Position numbers and translations under genes: made by a program | The notes under the pieces: generated by a model | Database searches by the model: none | Seen by the model: the letters and a program-made list of their open reading frames with translations, nothing else | Told to the model about the DNA's origin: nothing | Shown here: piece by piece, positions 12,240 to 22,613 of the stretch | How the letters are laid out: every line of letters begins with the position of its first letter | Position numbering within the stretch: the first letter of the stretch is position 1 | DNA from: Symsagittifera roscoffensis | Taxonomy: Eukaryota > Xenacoelomorpha > Acoela > Convolutidae | Reading direction: 5' to 3' | Length of the DNA stretch: 64,000 nt | Assembly (NCBI RefSeq): GCF_963678635.1 | Contig: NC_087066.1 | Coordinates: 57,306,312-57,370,311, forward strand

Positions 12240-13885
12240 TTTTTCACTTTTCTCGAAAAGAATTGTGCTAAATCTGAGGTTAAGGGTTCAATTGAAAGAA
12301 CAAAGTTTGGGAATCTGCCCTGCATCAGCGTTTATTTTTCTGCTTTAGCAGACAAGCGTTAAAGATTTTGGAAAGTCAAACTTGGGATTTTTTAACCAAT
12401 TTTTGAAAAGTTTTTCTCGAAAACTGCCCAGTTAAATTTAGATTAAGAATTCAATTAAAAGAGTGAGTAGTAGGTATCTCTCCGAATAAGTGGCAAATTT
12501 CTTGCTTTATCAGAGAAACAACTATGGTTTTGGGTGAAGTCCGTTTTTCACGCACTGATAATTACGCATTTCCTTCCGCATCAGTTAAACATATTCTAAG
12601 GAATGCTCAAAGAGCTACTTCAAGTATCAGCTGGGCCATTTGTGTTTGACTATTTACAAGAGCACATGGTGCAGCTGGGCTCAAGGCTTCCTAATCTCCG
12701 GGTCCGTGGCTTAAAAGTTTTATTTTACGACAGGGAAAGAAAAACCACCAAAAAGAGGTCCTAAAATAAAACTTTCAAGCCACGGACGTAGAGAGTGAGA
12801 GGCTTACAGCCCAGCTGCGTCATTTGCTCTTGTAAATAGTCAAATACAAATGGCCCAGCTAAAACATGACTTAGCTCCTTGAGCATTCCTTAGAATCTGT
12901 TTCGGAAGGAAACTGATGCAGAAGGAAATGCGTAGTTATCAGTACGTGAAAAAACTGACTTCACCCAAAACCATAGTGGTTTCTCTGATAAAGCAAGGAA
13001 CTTGCCACTAACTCAGAGAGATAGCTTCTACTCATTCGTTCCCTTTCCTAAATTACAAACTCTGTTACTGAGCTATTTCAACACAGTTTCGATCAATTTT
13101 CTATAAATTTCAAACAAATGAAATGACTTTTTTTTCTACAATTTTTTCGGCTTAGTGGATTTTGTCTGGTTTTTTTATCTGCCTGCTGGCCTCTCTTGAA
13201 TGAGAGAGAAATGGAGGGAGGGATATAAGGTGAAAAATTTAAATTAATCTTCGTATAGAAGCGACTACAGCTTTAAACTGAAAAAACAATTAAATTTTGA
13301 CGAGCACCGGAATTTAGGATGGCTGTCTTAAATTGAGCTAAGGTCTTCATTTGAACGATTAACCAAGTGTCACCCAACATGAGCAGTATAGATTGCAACA
13401 CTAGTGTTGCATTGATACATAATTTTTAGTTAATTGTTGAAAATATGTTGACTCAAATTACTTTTACGCTTGCGATTAGCAGGCGTTGTCAAATCGGAAA
13501 TCGATTTATAGGTTGTTTTTCAGTTTATCATCTTGTTAAACAAAATTACTGGCAGCGGTCTGCTCTCATGAAATGTCACCCAAACAAAAGATTTTTGAGC
13601 ATGCGCTATTGAATTAATTCGACGTTCGATGTTTTTATATTGTTTGCTAGAAAAAGTTAAATTTTCAATATTTTTTATTTGCGGGCCATGTTGTTATTTG
13701 AGGTTTCCGGCATGTTTTCGCCGAGTGCAGGGAGCGCTGCAACCTCAGTCGGTCGAAGCCACAGGTGTTTTGGGGTCAGGTTTGTTCTAATTTGGGGACT
13801 GTTAAATAGGTGTAACGCCTTGTGGGGAGCAGGGCAGAAGGTACAGTTTGGTGGGACATTTGGGTGTATCCTATTAATGTAAGTA
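12240..13885 (+). repeat. Tandem 1.67-kb repeat, unit 3 (modified by a foldback; runs into its parent LINE)
   Basis: The first 490 bases follow units 1 and 2. From about 12730 the unit is replaced by an inverted copy of its own preceding 270 bases, then resumes near 13080. It lacks about 330 bases of the standard unit (the region around 11160-11500). Unlike units 1 and 2, its antisense LINE tail continues past the unit end, so the array's right breakpoint lies inside the LINE remnant. Confidence 0.88.
12461..13037. repeat. Foldback palindrome, ~270-bp arms with ~30-bp spacer
   Basis: Left arm about 12461-12729, spacer 12730-12759, right arm about 12760-13037. The inner edges GGCTTAAAAGTTTTATTTTA and TAAAATAAAACTTTCAAGCC are complementary. 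The arms stay complementary outward through the AAACCACTATGGTTTTGGG segment. The right arm differs from the left by roughly one base in eight, so it has aged. The DNA or its RNA could form a long hairpin. Confidence 0.88.
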
Positions 13886-14860
13886 TTTAGGTAGAGGCCG
13901 TATCCTGATGTTATTTAGGTGAGGGTTCGCCTAGTTGAGCAGGGGAATGTCTGTTCAGTTTTGAAACTTCTGGTGGTCTTAAGGGGAGAACTTCTTAAGG
14001 GGAGGGGCTTAAGGGGGCGGAGTCTACGGCTTTCTGCACATCGTTGGTGTGACTATTCTTTGCAAGAGTTTTCTAGCTGCTGTTTTTGATTGCTCTTAGG
14101 TGGGTGGTAAAATTTTTTTTAAAGTCACTAGTTTGCTCTTTTTTAAATTTGTTCTCATTTCTCTTTATAAGAGTTTAAGACATCACGCGTTACTGGTGGT
14201 GCGGTCATGGGTGTGTATGGTAAAAATGGAGGGGCTCATATAGGTCGTCAATGGAGTTCAATTTGTGTCTATCTGCAGAGTCACTATCTGCAGAGCTGTA
14301 TTTTGCTCTATTTGCATGTTACAACAGGACCTATATCCTGCACATGGCTTTGCTTGCTGTGCGTTTGCAGTGTTTGGCAAATTTCAGGGAAGAATCAAAA
14401 AAGACACCAAGACTTTTAAGATGTTTTCCGATAATCTTTCATATATTATAACCTTGAGGTCAGGGTTAAACTCTTTATCATGCGACTTAAAGATCCCTTT
14501 GTAGAGGAAAAATCGAGAGATCTGCTTGTAAAAAAAGTCCTTCAATGTGCAGATAATTACTTGAAGTAATAGATGAATAATTTGTCGCGTGATTGGACGA
14601 AAGGATGAATAGATGAAAATCATCGGACTGAAATTTGACTTTTGGAGGATAGTTAGGTGCATCATGCACGTGAATTTCAAAAGAGTGGGCGAGAGGACAG
14701 AACTTTGTGGACGCTTGCTCGTATGTGAACCTTGGGGAAACCTGATGTCCAAATGGTGCCGCCTACTCGTGGTGGACCCGGCGCGCGACAAAATTAAATC
14801 GACGCAAAGCACATCAAACCCACTCGTGTATTTGGGAGAGCAGAATTTGTTGGCCATAAA
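13680..14860 (-). pseudogene. Antisense Jockey-like LINE remnant (RT end to C-terminal zinc-knuckle)
   Basis: Read on the minus strand, 14857-14390 gives SVLSPTL and, in a shifted frame, HDAPNYPPKVKFQSDDF (a degraded YADD region), then FNPDLKV. From about 14075 to 13690 it gives RTLTQITSGYGLYLNTYINR, CTFCPAPHKALHLFN and HLWLRPTEVAALP. This is the LINE tail pattern ..L.SG....LN.Y..RI...C..C......HLF.CP...LW..P..V. Frame changes and stops make it dead. The tail fragment is also present in tandem units 1 and 2 (about 10360-10560 and 12030-12235). Confidence 0.85.
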
Positions 14861-16132
14861 CCAACTCTTATATTTTGTCGCTCCTTTTTTTGGCTTCGAA
14901 GTTTCTTTGGCTTGATTAGTCTCAGCTAGTGTTCAATTTGACTTGTTGCTTATAATTTCTTGTTTGATGGGCAGGAAATGTAATTTTTTGCTCATAATTC
15001 AGTTTTTGGCTCAACGTTCATCTTGTCAAGTTTTCGGCACAACGTTCATCTTGTCAAATTAGTTACCGCTTGATAATTTTTGTTTTTGAATACCTTTTAA
15101 ACTCTGGGCAATTATTTTTCCCAGCATTTTATTTAAGGTCTCCTCAGCATCAAATTGAGTCGCATTCGAGGCAAATGTAATAAAAAATATTAGCAGTTTT
15201 TTCGCGAGTTTGTTTTTTCGGCTGGCGGCCGCCTTTTGTTTTGTTGTATCGGAAGTGAGGCGCAGCTCTGCTTTGTCTCTGTGTCTTAAATACATGACAA
15301 CGCTGAGTTCTACTTCACTGAAGTCATGCGATGAAAAAAAAGATTTCTCGAAGAAAGCAGTTGCATTTTAATAAAAAATTATTGGTGATTTTTCCTAACT
15401 GAACTGGAATTGATCTTTCTTATTCGGTTCAACTGAAAGATCACTTCCGGATTTTTGTTAAAATTAGCTGATGAAACATGACCTTTAGTCATTGGTTCGA
15501 GCAACTTTTTGCGGGTGATTTACCACATATATTTGATCTGAATTGCTACTGGAACTATCACTCAAATCTCATTAATTCACTTCTTATTAATCAACCGTTT
15601 GTCGCTGCAATAACCTTGATAAAAATAAAGACATGGCAACTAGAATTAAGTCTAGTAACTTTCAGTTCGTTGTTAAAATAGGACAGGTTCAAAAGTTTAC
15701 TTTTTTGAATTTACTTGAAACAAGTAAAAGAGAGCTTTGAACTTTAAGTTACTTCTAGCCTTAATAGATCCATTTGGATTTTCGTGAAGTTATTTTGGGC
15801 TCAAAACTCTTTATGCTCAATTCATCCGTTTTCCCAAGAGCAAAACAGCATTAGATATATGTTGATCAAGCGTACTTGAATGAAACAAATCAATCAAAGC
15901 AAAGAGTTTGAAGAATCATATCAAATATTTGTCGGTAGCTGCTTCTTGATGCTGTCAGTGGTTTTTGTTCAAATCGAAGGTGATAAGGTTCATAGCGGAC
16001 CACTCAGCCAGAACAAGCCCAGATGCGTCAAAACGAGACGGTTGATCAAGGAGCTAGATTGCTTTGATTACCAACCAGTTTTTACGGTCGAGGGAGATGA
16101 ACAGCTTTTCATGTCAAATCAGTGAAGCCTAA
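14861..16132. other. Intergenic with one weak ORF candidate
   Basis: AT-rich, with CAACGTTCATCTTGTCAA repeated twice near 15015-15055. Nothing else is supportable apart from the small open frame listed at 15880-16125. Confidence 0.5.
15880..16125 (+). CDS. Small open frame, unidentified; possible exon
   Basis: An 81-codon frame from ATG 15880 with a short hydrophobic run (SCFLMLSVVFVQI, about residues 18-31), then a hydrophilic stretch containing RCVKTRRLIKELDCFDYQPV. The second half is less AT-rich than its surroundings, the only hint of coding. I recognise no family. It ends just before the MITE at 16141. It could be an exon of the gene at 17.2 kb, a small gene, or chance. Confidence 0.22.
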   Translation: MKQINQSKEFEESYQIFVGSCFLMLSVVFVQIEGDKVHSGPLSQNKPRCVKTRRLIKELDCFDYQPVFTVEGDEQLFMSNQ

Positions 16133-16140
16133 CATATTTT

Positions 16141-16332
16141 GGATCAAGTTAACATCCTCCCCCCCTAATAGACCAAGTTAAGATCCTCCACCCCAGCGCT
16201 TAAATTAAATTAAATTTGCTAAGCGCTGCATGTAAAATGCTCGATTCTGATTGGCTGAAAATTCCCAATTTAGAACCAAGTTAACATCCTCCCCCCTAAA
16301 CGTGTTTAGGGGGGAGGATGTTAATTTGGTCC
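16141..16332 (+). mobile_element. 192-bp MITE with four related terminal units and perfect 8-bp target duplication
   Basis: CATATTTT stands on both sides (16133-16140 and 16333-16340). The left end is GGATCAAGTTAACATCC and the right end read in reverse is GGACCAAATTAACATCC. Two more direct copies of the same ~20 bases lie at 16170 (with TTAAG instead of TTAAC) and 16273. The core carries AGCGCT twice and CTGATTGGCTGAAAAT. It has no coding capacity. The architecture matches the copies at 52719 and 54561, although the terminal sequence differs. Confidence 0.88.
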
Positions 16333-17245
16333 CATATTTTCACCAATAAAAATGATATAATCAGCTTGATTCCAGAATAGTCTGGCTTGTGCCATGTGCG
16401 AGTGTTCCATGCTAATATCATCTTCTGAAATGTTGCTTCGCAATTGTCGCTTTTTTGCTGGTTGAAGGAGTTCTGCATTGAACCTTGTGCTAGCTTGCAC
16501 AACTTGTCTCAGTTATTACAAGGCTCGCCCTGCTGCTGCGAGAACAACTTTGGCTGCTTGAAATTTTTGATAAACATATGTAAAAATTAGCCACAAATAA
16601 AAGATAGATCAATTTCCCGCTGAAAATGGAGTCAAGTGTATGAGCTAATCCCCCCCCCCCCCCCAGAATTATCGCAGAAGATTCGACATTAATTGAAAAC
16701 TTCTTAAGTCAGAATCTGGCGGATTGAAGTTGTAATTCCTGTTTCTGACCTTTACGTTACGGACTGTATTGCTTATCCTTATTCAAGCTAGACGCTCAAG
16801 TTATCCATACCTGGAAATTTTTTATCTCGATACAATATATATCGGAACTGGATGTACAAAGCAACATTTTGCTTAAGTTTCAGTTCCAGATTGAAGAACT
16901 GTTATGGGACTGTGGCTTTAGGTGCTCCGGAGATTGTTCACGAAGCATCTATGTTTGTTTTAAGATTAAGACCGTTTATCCACGGGGGAAAGGACCAACA
17001 CAAGAGCTGTATAGCTCACCACGGCGACCCGCTGTTGTGCCCCTGTTTAAGAACTACATACTATTTTTTTTTGGTTATTTTTCTGGGCTGGGTAAAGTTG
17101 CTTAACCCTCAAGCAACGAGCACGGATCATGGTGTTTCAGCCAAGTTCTACGTGAAGTCGTTTCTCATCCGTTCAAAAATACCAAACCTTCTTTTCAAGT
17201 TTTATGCATAGGTGGGAGTGTTAACCTTAACTTTTGCCTTTTTAG
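16333..17245. other. Presumed intron or 5' flank of the 17.2-kb gene
   Basis: Contains a run of about 16 C residues near 16651-16665, where assembly length is uncertain. A less AT-rich stretch at about 16965-17090 could be an upstream exon: acceptor-like TTTGTTTTAAG, then a frame reading IKTVYPRGKGPTQELYSSPR, and a GTAAAGT donor-like site at 17092. However, the phases of that donor and the acceptor at 17245 do not agree, so I do not join them. Confidence 0.35.
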
Positions 17246-19034
17246 GGAACTAATTGTCAAATCAAGTGCGCCCAAAATTGACTCGGGCTATGCTGCACAC
17301 GTTTCTCACAGGCCTGAATTCGCAGAAAAACAATTCCACCAGACCATAAACGGCGCCTACGTCCCTACTGGGGATCCTGTTAAAGATCGGGAGAGACAAC
17401 GTCCCCCGAAAACAGAAGAAAGTGGATACAACCTACAGAGATCCCAGACAGTACCTGATGATCTCCTTCTATCCGATTTTGAAGATTTGGATCTCGAGGA
17501 GCTGCAGAATGACATAATCTTCACCAAAGATTACTTCGAGGCGCTTGACAGTCCGATGCGACAAAGCCTCCTCAGACTAAAAGAAAGAAAGACGAAAGAA
17601 AGGTATGCTTTCAAAGAGAAGAATGTACAGCGTGTAAAAACAAGAGAGTACTTACAAAAACAGCTTACAAGAACTAATTACATTTCAAGCTCGCTTGGAG
17701 TCTTGATGGCTTCCGGCGACCAGTCAGTTTTCGAACGAGATCTGACTTGGAAAACGGCCAGAAAAATTGAGATTCTTAGAAACAAAAGTCGAAGTACACC
17801 ACTGGTTCCATATGGTATACTGTACCCTACAATTGGAGGAATAACCCGATTCCAGGGTAGACCAACTAAGGGTGAAATATCCCTGATTGAAAAGAGAGTA
17901 GGAAATATGAGCAAAACTTTTTTGGATAACAAGGAAAATATCAAGGCTTGGAAAGCTTCGGAAGAGCCGATTTCGACAGCAATTCCAAACGAGGACGACG
18001 AAAGTCGTAATTTGAGTTCGTTGGATATTTTGAGTCCCGAGGAACGCCGACAATACGCCGAGGATGAAGCAAAAGTTAGTCGCATAAGATATTCTTTCGA
18101 AAAACTTCCAAATATAGATAAAAAGACGGCTGAAATAATGGCACGACAGATAACGGAAGACGAACGAAGAGAGTTCGGATATAATCCGAATCAATTTGAC
18201 AACATAAGTTTGAACGGTGAGAATAGAATTGAACCAAGAAGAGGCAAAGCTCCGACAGGCACGTTATTTAAGTCAAACTTAGTACAACGAAACAAACCAA
18301 AAGAACCGACTAGTAGTTCAGATCAATTCGGTTTGGGCAAAACTGCAGCACCGCCGAAAGATCCAAATGCTCGAAAACTGGCTCGGAAGCCACCCAAAAC
18401 TCGACCAGCGTTCCCGGCGAAGCAAAAGTTAGCAAAATTCAACATGGATGCTCCGCCGGCGACGCCGAGCGAGTCAAAACGAGAGCCGAAAGATGATTCA
18501 GCCGACTCGAACAAAGTGTTCATTACGCAGCCGAGAGAAATCAGTAATGTAGAAGGAACTGAGCCCGGGCCTGATGACAAAGCACGAGCTATTTCGTCAA
18601 GTGGTCGAAAGTCTGTTTCTTTTGATGACGAAGTAGAGACGAAATCAATTGACGAGAATGAAGGTGTTTCAGCCGACGAGCCGAAAGCGTCCCTAGCCGA
18701 AAATCAGAATATATCCGATGAATTGGGTTCTACCTCAACTGAGACTAAAGACACAAATGAAAATGAGAAAGTTTCTCCGTCTAGCGAAAAAGAAGCCAGC
18801 TTAGCTGAAACCGATACAAGCACAACTGCTGCGGAATCAGCTCAAAGTGAGTCTAATTTTCCTAATAAGGATATAAACGACACATCGGAACCGACGCTAA
18901 ATGAGTCTGATGTTCAAAAAGACGACGGTAAAATAATTGAAGCTGACAAAGAAGTTCAGGCTGAAAAAGTTCAGGCTGAAGAAACGGATGATGAAAACTA
19001 TTTGAAAACTATCACAGAATCGAACCATGAATGA
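17246..19034 (+). CDS. Last exon of an unidentified, largely disordered acidic protein
   Basis: A strong acceptor (CTTTTGCCTTTTTAG, to 17245) precedes a frame that stays open for 595 codons to TGA at 19032-19034. No ATG is needed at its start, and the frame opens further back at 17106, so earlier exons must supply the beginning. The first ~300 residues are mixed and charged, with a Lys/Arg-rich helical stretch (LRLKERKTKERYAFKEKNVQ) and a conserved-looking patch VPYGILYPTIGGITRFQG. From about residue 330 the protein is low-complexity: basic/Pro-rich (ARKLARKPPKTRP), then Glu/Ser/Thr-rich with repeated AE..S..E words and QAEKVQAEE near the end. GC content is clearly above its flanks and no stops occur in 1.8 kb, which supports a real gene. 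I do not recognise the family. A cytoskeletal or chromatin-associated scaffold is only a guess from composition. Confidence 0.85.
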
Positions 19035-20040
19035 TTAATTTTTGTATAAAATACATTTTAAGTTGTGATACTTCCCAGTTTTTGCGTCTATGAAAGTTTT
19101 TGTTTGTTTAAAATTACTACTGTAGAGGTGTTAAGAGCTTTTTTAAACTGACTTTGCAATCTAGTTTTGCATTTGATGGCAGAACCAACACCCGGGTTGA
19201 GGTGGTCGATTTTTTTTATCGATCGCATGGGTTGAACGATGTCATCGAACCAGTTTATATAGGTCGATAAAAACCCAAGGTCGGCCAAATTCGATACACA
19301 AGTCAAACAAATCCGAACTCAGAACATATCCGAACTCAACTTTAATCAGCTCCCCGAACTGTTAAAATGAAAAAAGAAAAAAACTTGAATTGATTTGTTT
19401 AAAAACCGTAAACGTGATAATGGCATCCGCTAAAGTGATTCGGATGGAGATGTTTTTCCCAACCAAATTCAGTTGCTCGCAGAAAAGACTTACAGGGTCG
19501 AAAGATATATCATTCTAAGCTCTTTTGCCTATTGTTTTAGATGAAAAGAAATGATCCAATAAAACTTGGCAAAAAGTTGTTCGGAACACTTTTGAATTTC
19601 AGACATTTCAGGCCTAATCTCCATTTTCTTTTTTTCGTCATTTCGCAAATTTGAACAAGGATTTACTGTGCAAGGCTACTGTGCAAAGAGCACAGAATGT
19701 TCCGACCACAATTTTAAAAAAACAACCAAGTGTTTTCAAATTATTGTTTTTTTTTGGCAAGGAGCGATAAAATGAGCTGAACAAAAAAAACTGGGGCCTA
19801 GATATATTCGACAGCCATACTAAAATAAGCAAATTGAAAAACAGTTTTTGTAGAAAAATTATTAGAAAACGAAAAAAAAATCAAACAAAAACTTTCGAAA
19901 AAACTGAATTTTTTTGACTTTTTTAAAAAGTTGATTCCAAAAACGCGCTAAAATATTCAAAGCAAACTATCATTACCCAAGTAAAATTAAGTTCTTAGCC
20001 TTTAAATTTAAGTGAATTTAAGTTTAAAATGGTTTAAATT
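19035..20040. other. 3' flank of the 17.2-kb gene; AT-rich, no gene
   Basis: No AATAAA occurs near the stop; TATAAAATA at 19046 is a weak candidate poly(A) signal, and a canonical AATAAA lies at 19557. The last ~50 bases (about 19990-20040) resemble the DNA just inside the other LTR (38461-38503), so the LTR boundary at 20041 may be drawn too tight. Confidence 0.5.
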
Positions 20041-21053
20041 TGTTTAAGGAAAAGATTTAGTGTTTTAATGATATTAGTGAGTTTATGATTGCTGTTATGT
20101 TTTAGGTGATGAAGCTGGGACAATTGGATAATTTATGATTACTAACAGTTTATTGTCATGCTACTAATTTTTGTTTTGATTTTCAAAAAATATTTTCCAA
20201 ACATGTTTTTTATAATACTGCAGAATTTTAGAAAAACGATCTGAGATCTTTTTATCAATCGTTATTTTATATTAATAGTTTTGTTTAGCGCCTGAAATGA
20301 TCATGAAGATTGACTTCAAGATTTAAGTTTGCAAATGAAAATCTAAATTCATTGCTAATAAGATTCTAATTATAAAAGTTTGTGTTGGCTTTTGCCGTAC
20401 TATCATATAACTATTTGGTAAGTTTCTACTTTGTCGTATGTCGTCTCTGGTTCGAGGTCTTCTTCCAATTCCGGGTAGTTCTCTTATCGTTCGGAACATT
20501 GGCTCTGATCTATTGAGTCGTAGAGACATTTCGATTAAATTATCGTCGTGTAACATTTTGAAAATGTTTTGTCTAAATTCTAATCTATTTTTGGTTAATT
20601 CTAAGCTATTAAGGTCTTGTTCGAGACTTATGGTCGCACCAGATGAGTTATAACCGATGGTCTTAACTCATAGAGTAATTTCGGATAGGGTACACCGTCT
20701 GCTCGTCACGCTATCTTATTTTCGGCCGGATAGATTCGTGCAACTTCTTAGTCTAATACCGATCCTAATCTTACTCTTATACTATCTAGTCTCAGGTTGT
20801 TTAACTAGTCTCTGCTAGGCTCAATAGATCTAGGGTATACTGGTTTATTGCGGCTGCTGAAGTGCTCGGGAGAGTCCAACTAATTTCTAAGTTAAATTCA
20901 AATCTCTCTGGTGCTGAAATTACAAGTAACTTCAGCACTTACAAATAAGTGGGTTGTTAGTTAGATGGATCATGATTGGTTAATATTAAATACTTTACAT
21001 TGGTAAAATATCTAAATTATCCAATCATAAAATGTAGTTTAGATCAGGTTCCA
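20041..21053 (-). repeat. 3' LTR of the retroelement (minus orientation)
   Basis: Matches 38504-39519 over its full length. It has the same AATAAA (20849-20844) and hairpin (20911-20938). The base string next to it on the element side, CGGATGGG, is only a weak polypurine tract. The far end may extend about 50 bp further left. Confidence 0.9.
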
Positions 21054-22613
21054 CCCATCCGGGTTTTACAGAGTTTTTTAGAATGGTTCTTCTGCAATTC
21101 GAAGGATGGATGATGGACGTTGGTGTTTGGCGAACATCATATTTCTTCTGTTTCCTTTTTGTTAAAGAAGTTCCAGGAAGCTGGAGTTAGAGACATAAGA
21201 CGTTGTGTCTTCTAGTGACAACGACTAAGTCTTTGCAACAAACTCAAATCTGATTTCAGAATGGTTTGCTATGTCAGGTTTTTCTGTTCTGCGTGGAGGG
21301 GATGCCTGGTTACTCGGATCTGTACGTATACTTGAACATCGAGGTGGTCATTGGTCTAGTTCAATGAAGTCCTTTTCTGCGAAGTCAAGTCGTACTCTAA
21401 ATCCTTTGAGTTGTGATTGTGAGTGGCATATCGATTGTGGTTGGTCATTCTCTCTCGAGTGTAGTGGGGTCGTTTTGTCTTTAGATGTTCGTCCTTGGTG
21501 TTGTATTCTGATCTATGTATTGCATAATGTAATTTACATTTTATAAAACATTTATTAGTTTAATATTTTTTAATTATGATTTTAGTTAGTTGTTTTCACA
21601 AAAGCTTTTTGTTTTAGTTCGGTTATTTTGAAGAGTTACTCACACTTGAGTAGCTCTTATTAAAAATAGAGGTGTGGTCACAAAGCGTGGATGTAGCGCG
21701 GTGGGTTAGGCCGGCTATAGAGCATGCTCAGGACGTCCTTCCTGGTGGGTTAGGCCAGGAGTGGGAGTATGATTTCATGCGGTTTTTGTGAGGGGTCCTG
21801 TTATGTGACAACGTTTTATGTTGGGTTTGTTGTGGTTTTTCTTATGTCTTGTTGGTTATGTCCTTTTTCCAAAAATCAAATTGTTTGTGGTATGGGTTTG
21901 TCTTTCGACTTTTTTGTGTTTTATTATTTCTTTCTTAGACTTTATAATAGTCTTCAAAAGAATAAATTATCCAGTTTTAAACTGGGTTAATCCGGTTTGG
22001 GTACCGTTGGTTTCCTTTTCTTAGTCATGCTGTTATTCTATGATTTGTGGTATTTAGTAAGCTGCGTTGGTTAGTTTTGTTTAGTATATGATTCCTTTCC
22101 AACCGGGTTAAAGGAAAGTTTGAAACATGTTATTATATGTTAGAGTTGTTGAGTGTGAAAACTTGAAACTGAAATTCATTTTTTTAAACAATTCTTCGTG
22201 GGCGAGCTGTGCGAGTGTGGATAGAATTTCTGTGCGAATGAATGAGAATATCAAAAGGTTAGTACTGCATTTGCATTTTATTAATTTACTGCATAGAATT
22301 TGGAAATTTACTGCTAGTTATGGGGGAATTTTAAGTTACAAATTTTCATTATAATTAGATTTACTGCTTGTGGGGAAAATTTTAGAAATGAATTTACTGC
22401 ATTGGTATTAAATTTATAAATTTATAAGTGTAAGAGATTAATAGAATTGTTGAAGTCTGTTTGATGAAATTTGCGATCTTTATTTGTTTTTTGTGGTTTT
22501 TGTAGGTGATCGTCGGATGAAGGCTAAAAATCTAAGGAAAACATGGATAAAGTATGGTGAGTTTTTTAATATTTCAATTAGTTAGTAATATTCATTTAAT
22601 TCATACTTACCTG
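21054..22613 (-). other. Retroelement 3' region between the last ORF and the 3' LTR
   Basis: About 1.56 kb without a long sense-strand frame. A short GC-richer segment at 21685-21770 carries GGTGGGTTAGGCC twice (about 21700 and 21745). This could be an RNA structure or export element, but nothing proves it. The short plus-strand open frames here are in a T/G-rich strand and look incidental. Confidence 0.45.

Noticed and set aside
9258-12271. Repeated open frames of 63-101 codons (for example 9258-9563, 10929-11162, 10346-10597, 12020-12271) as a gene family
   Set aside because: They recur only because the 1.67-kb unit is duplicated. They shift and truncate between units, and one set lies antisense to a LINE zinc-knuckle.
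14207-14504. Plus-strand frames at 14.2-14.5 kb as a small cysteine-rich protein
   Set aside because: They lie antisense to the degraded LINE RT; no splice or start context.
16651-16665. Poly-C/poly-G runs (also 48440, 54738, 55849, 62229, 63218, 63379, 63573) as functional motifs
   Set aside because: Homopolymers of this length are slippage-prone, and several are in MITE ends or repeat copies that differ only in run length. Assembly error is possible.
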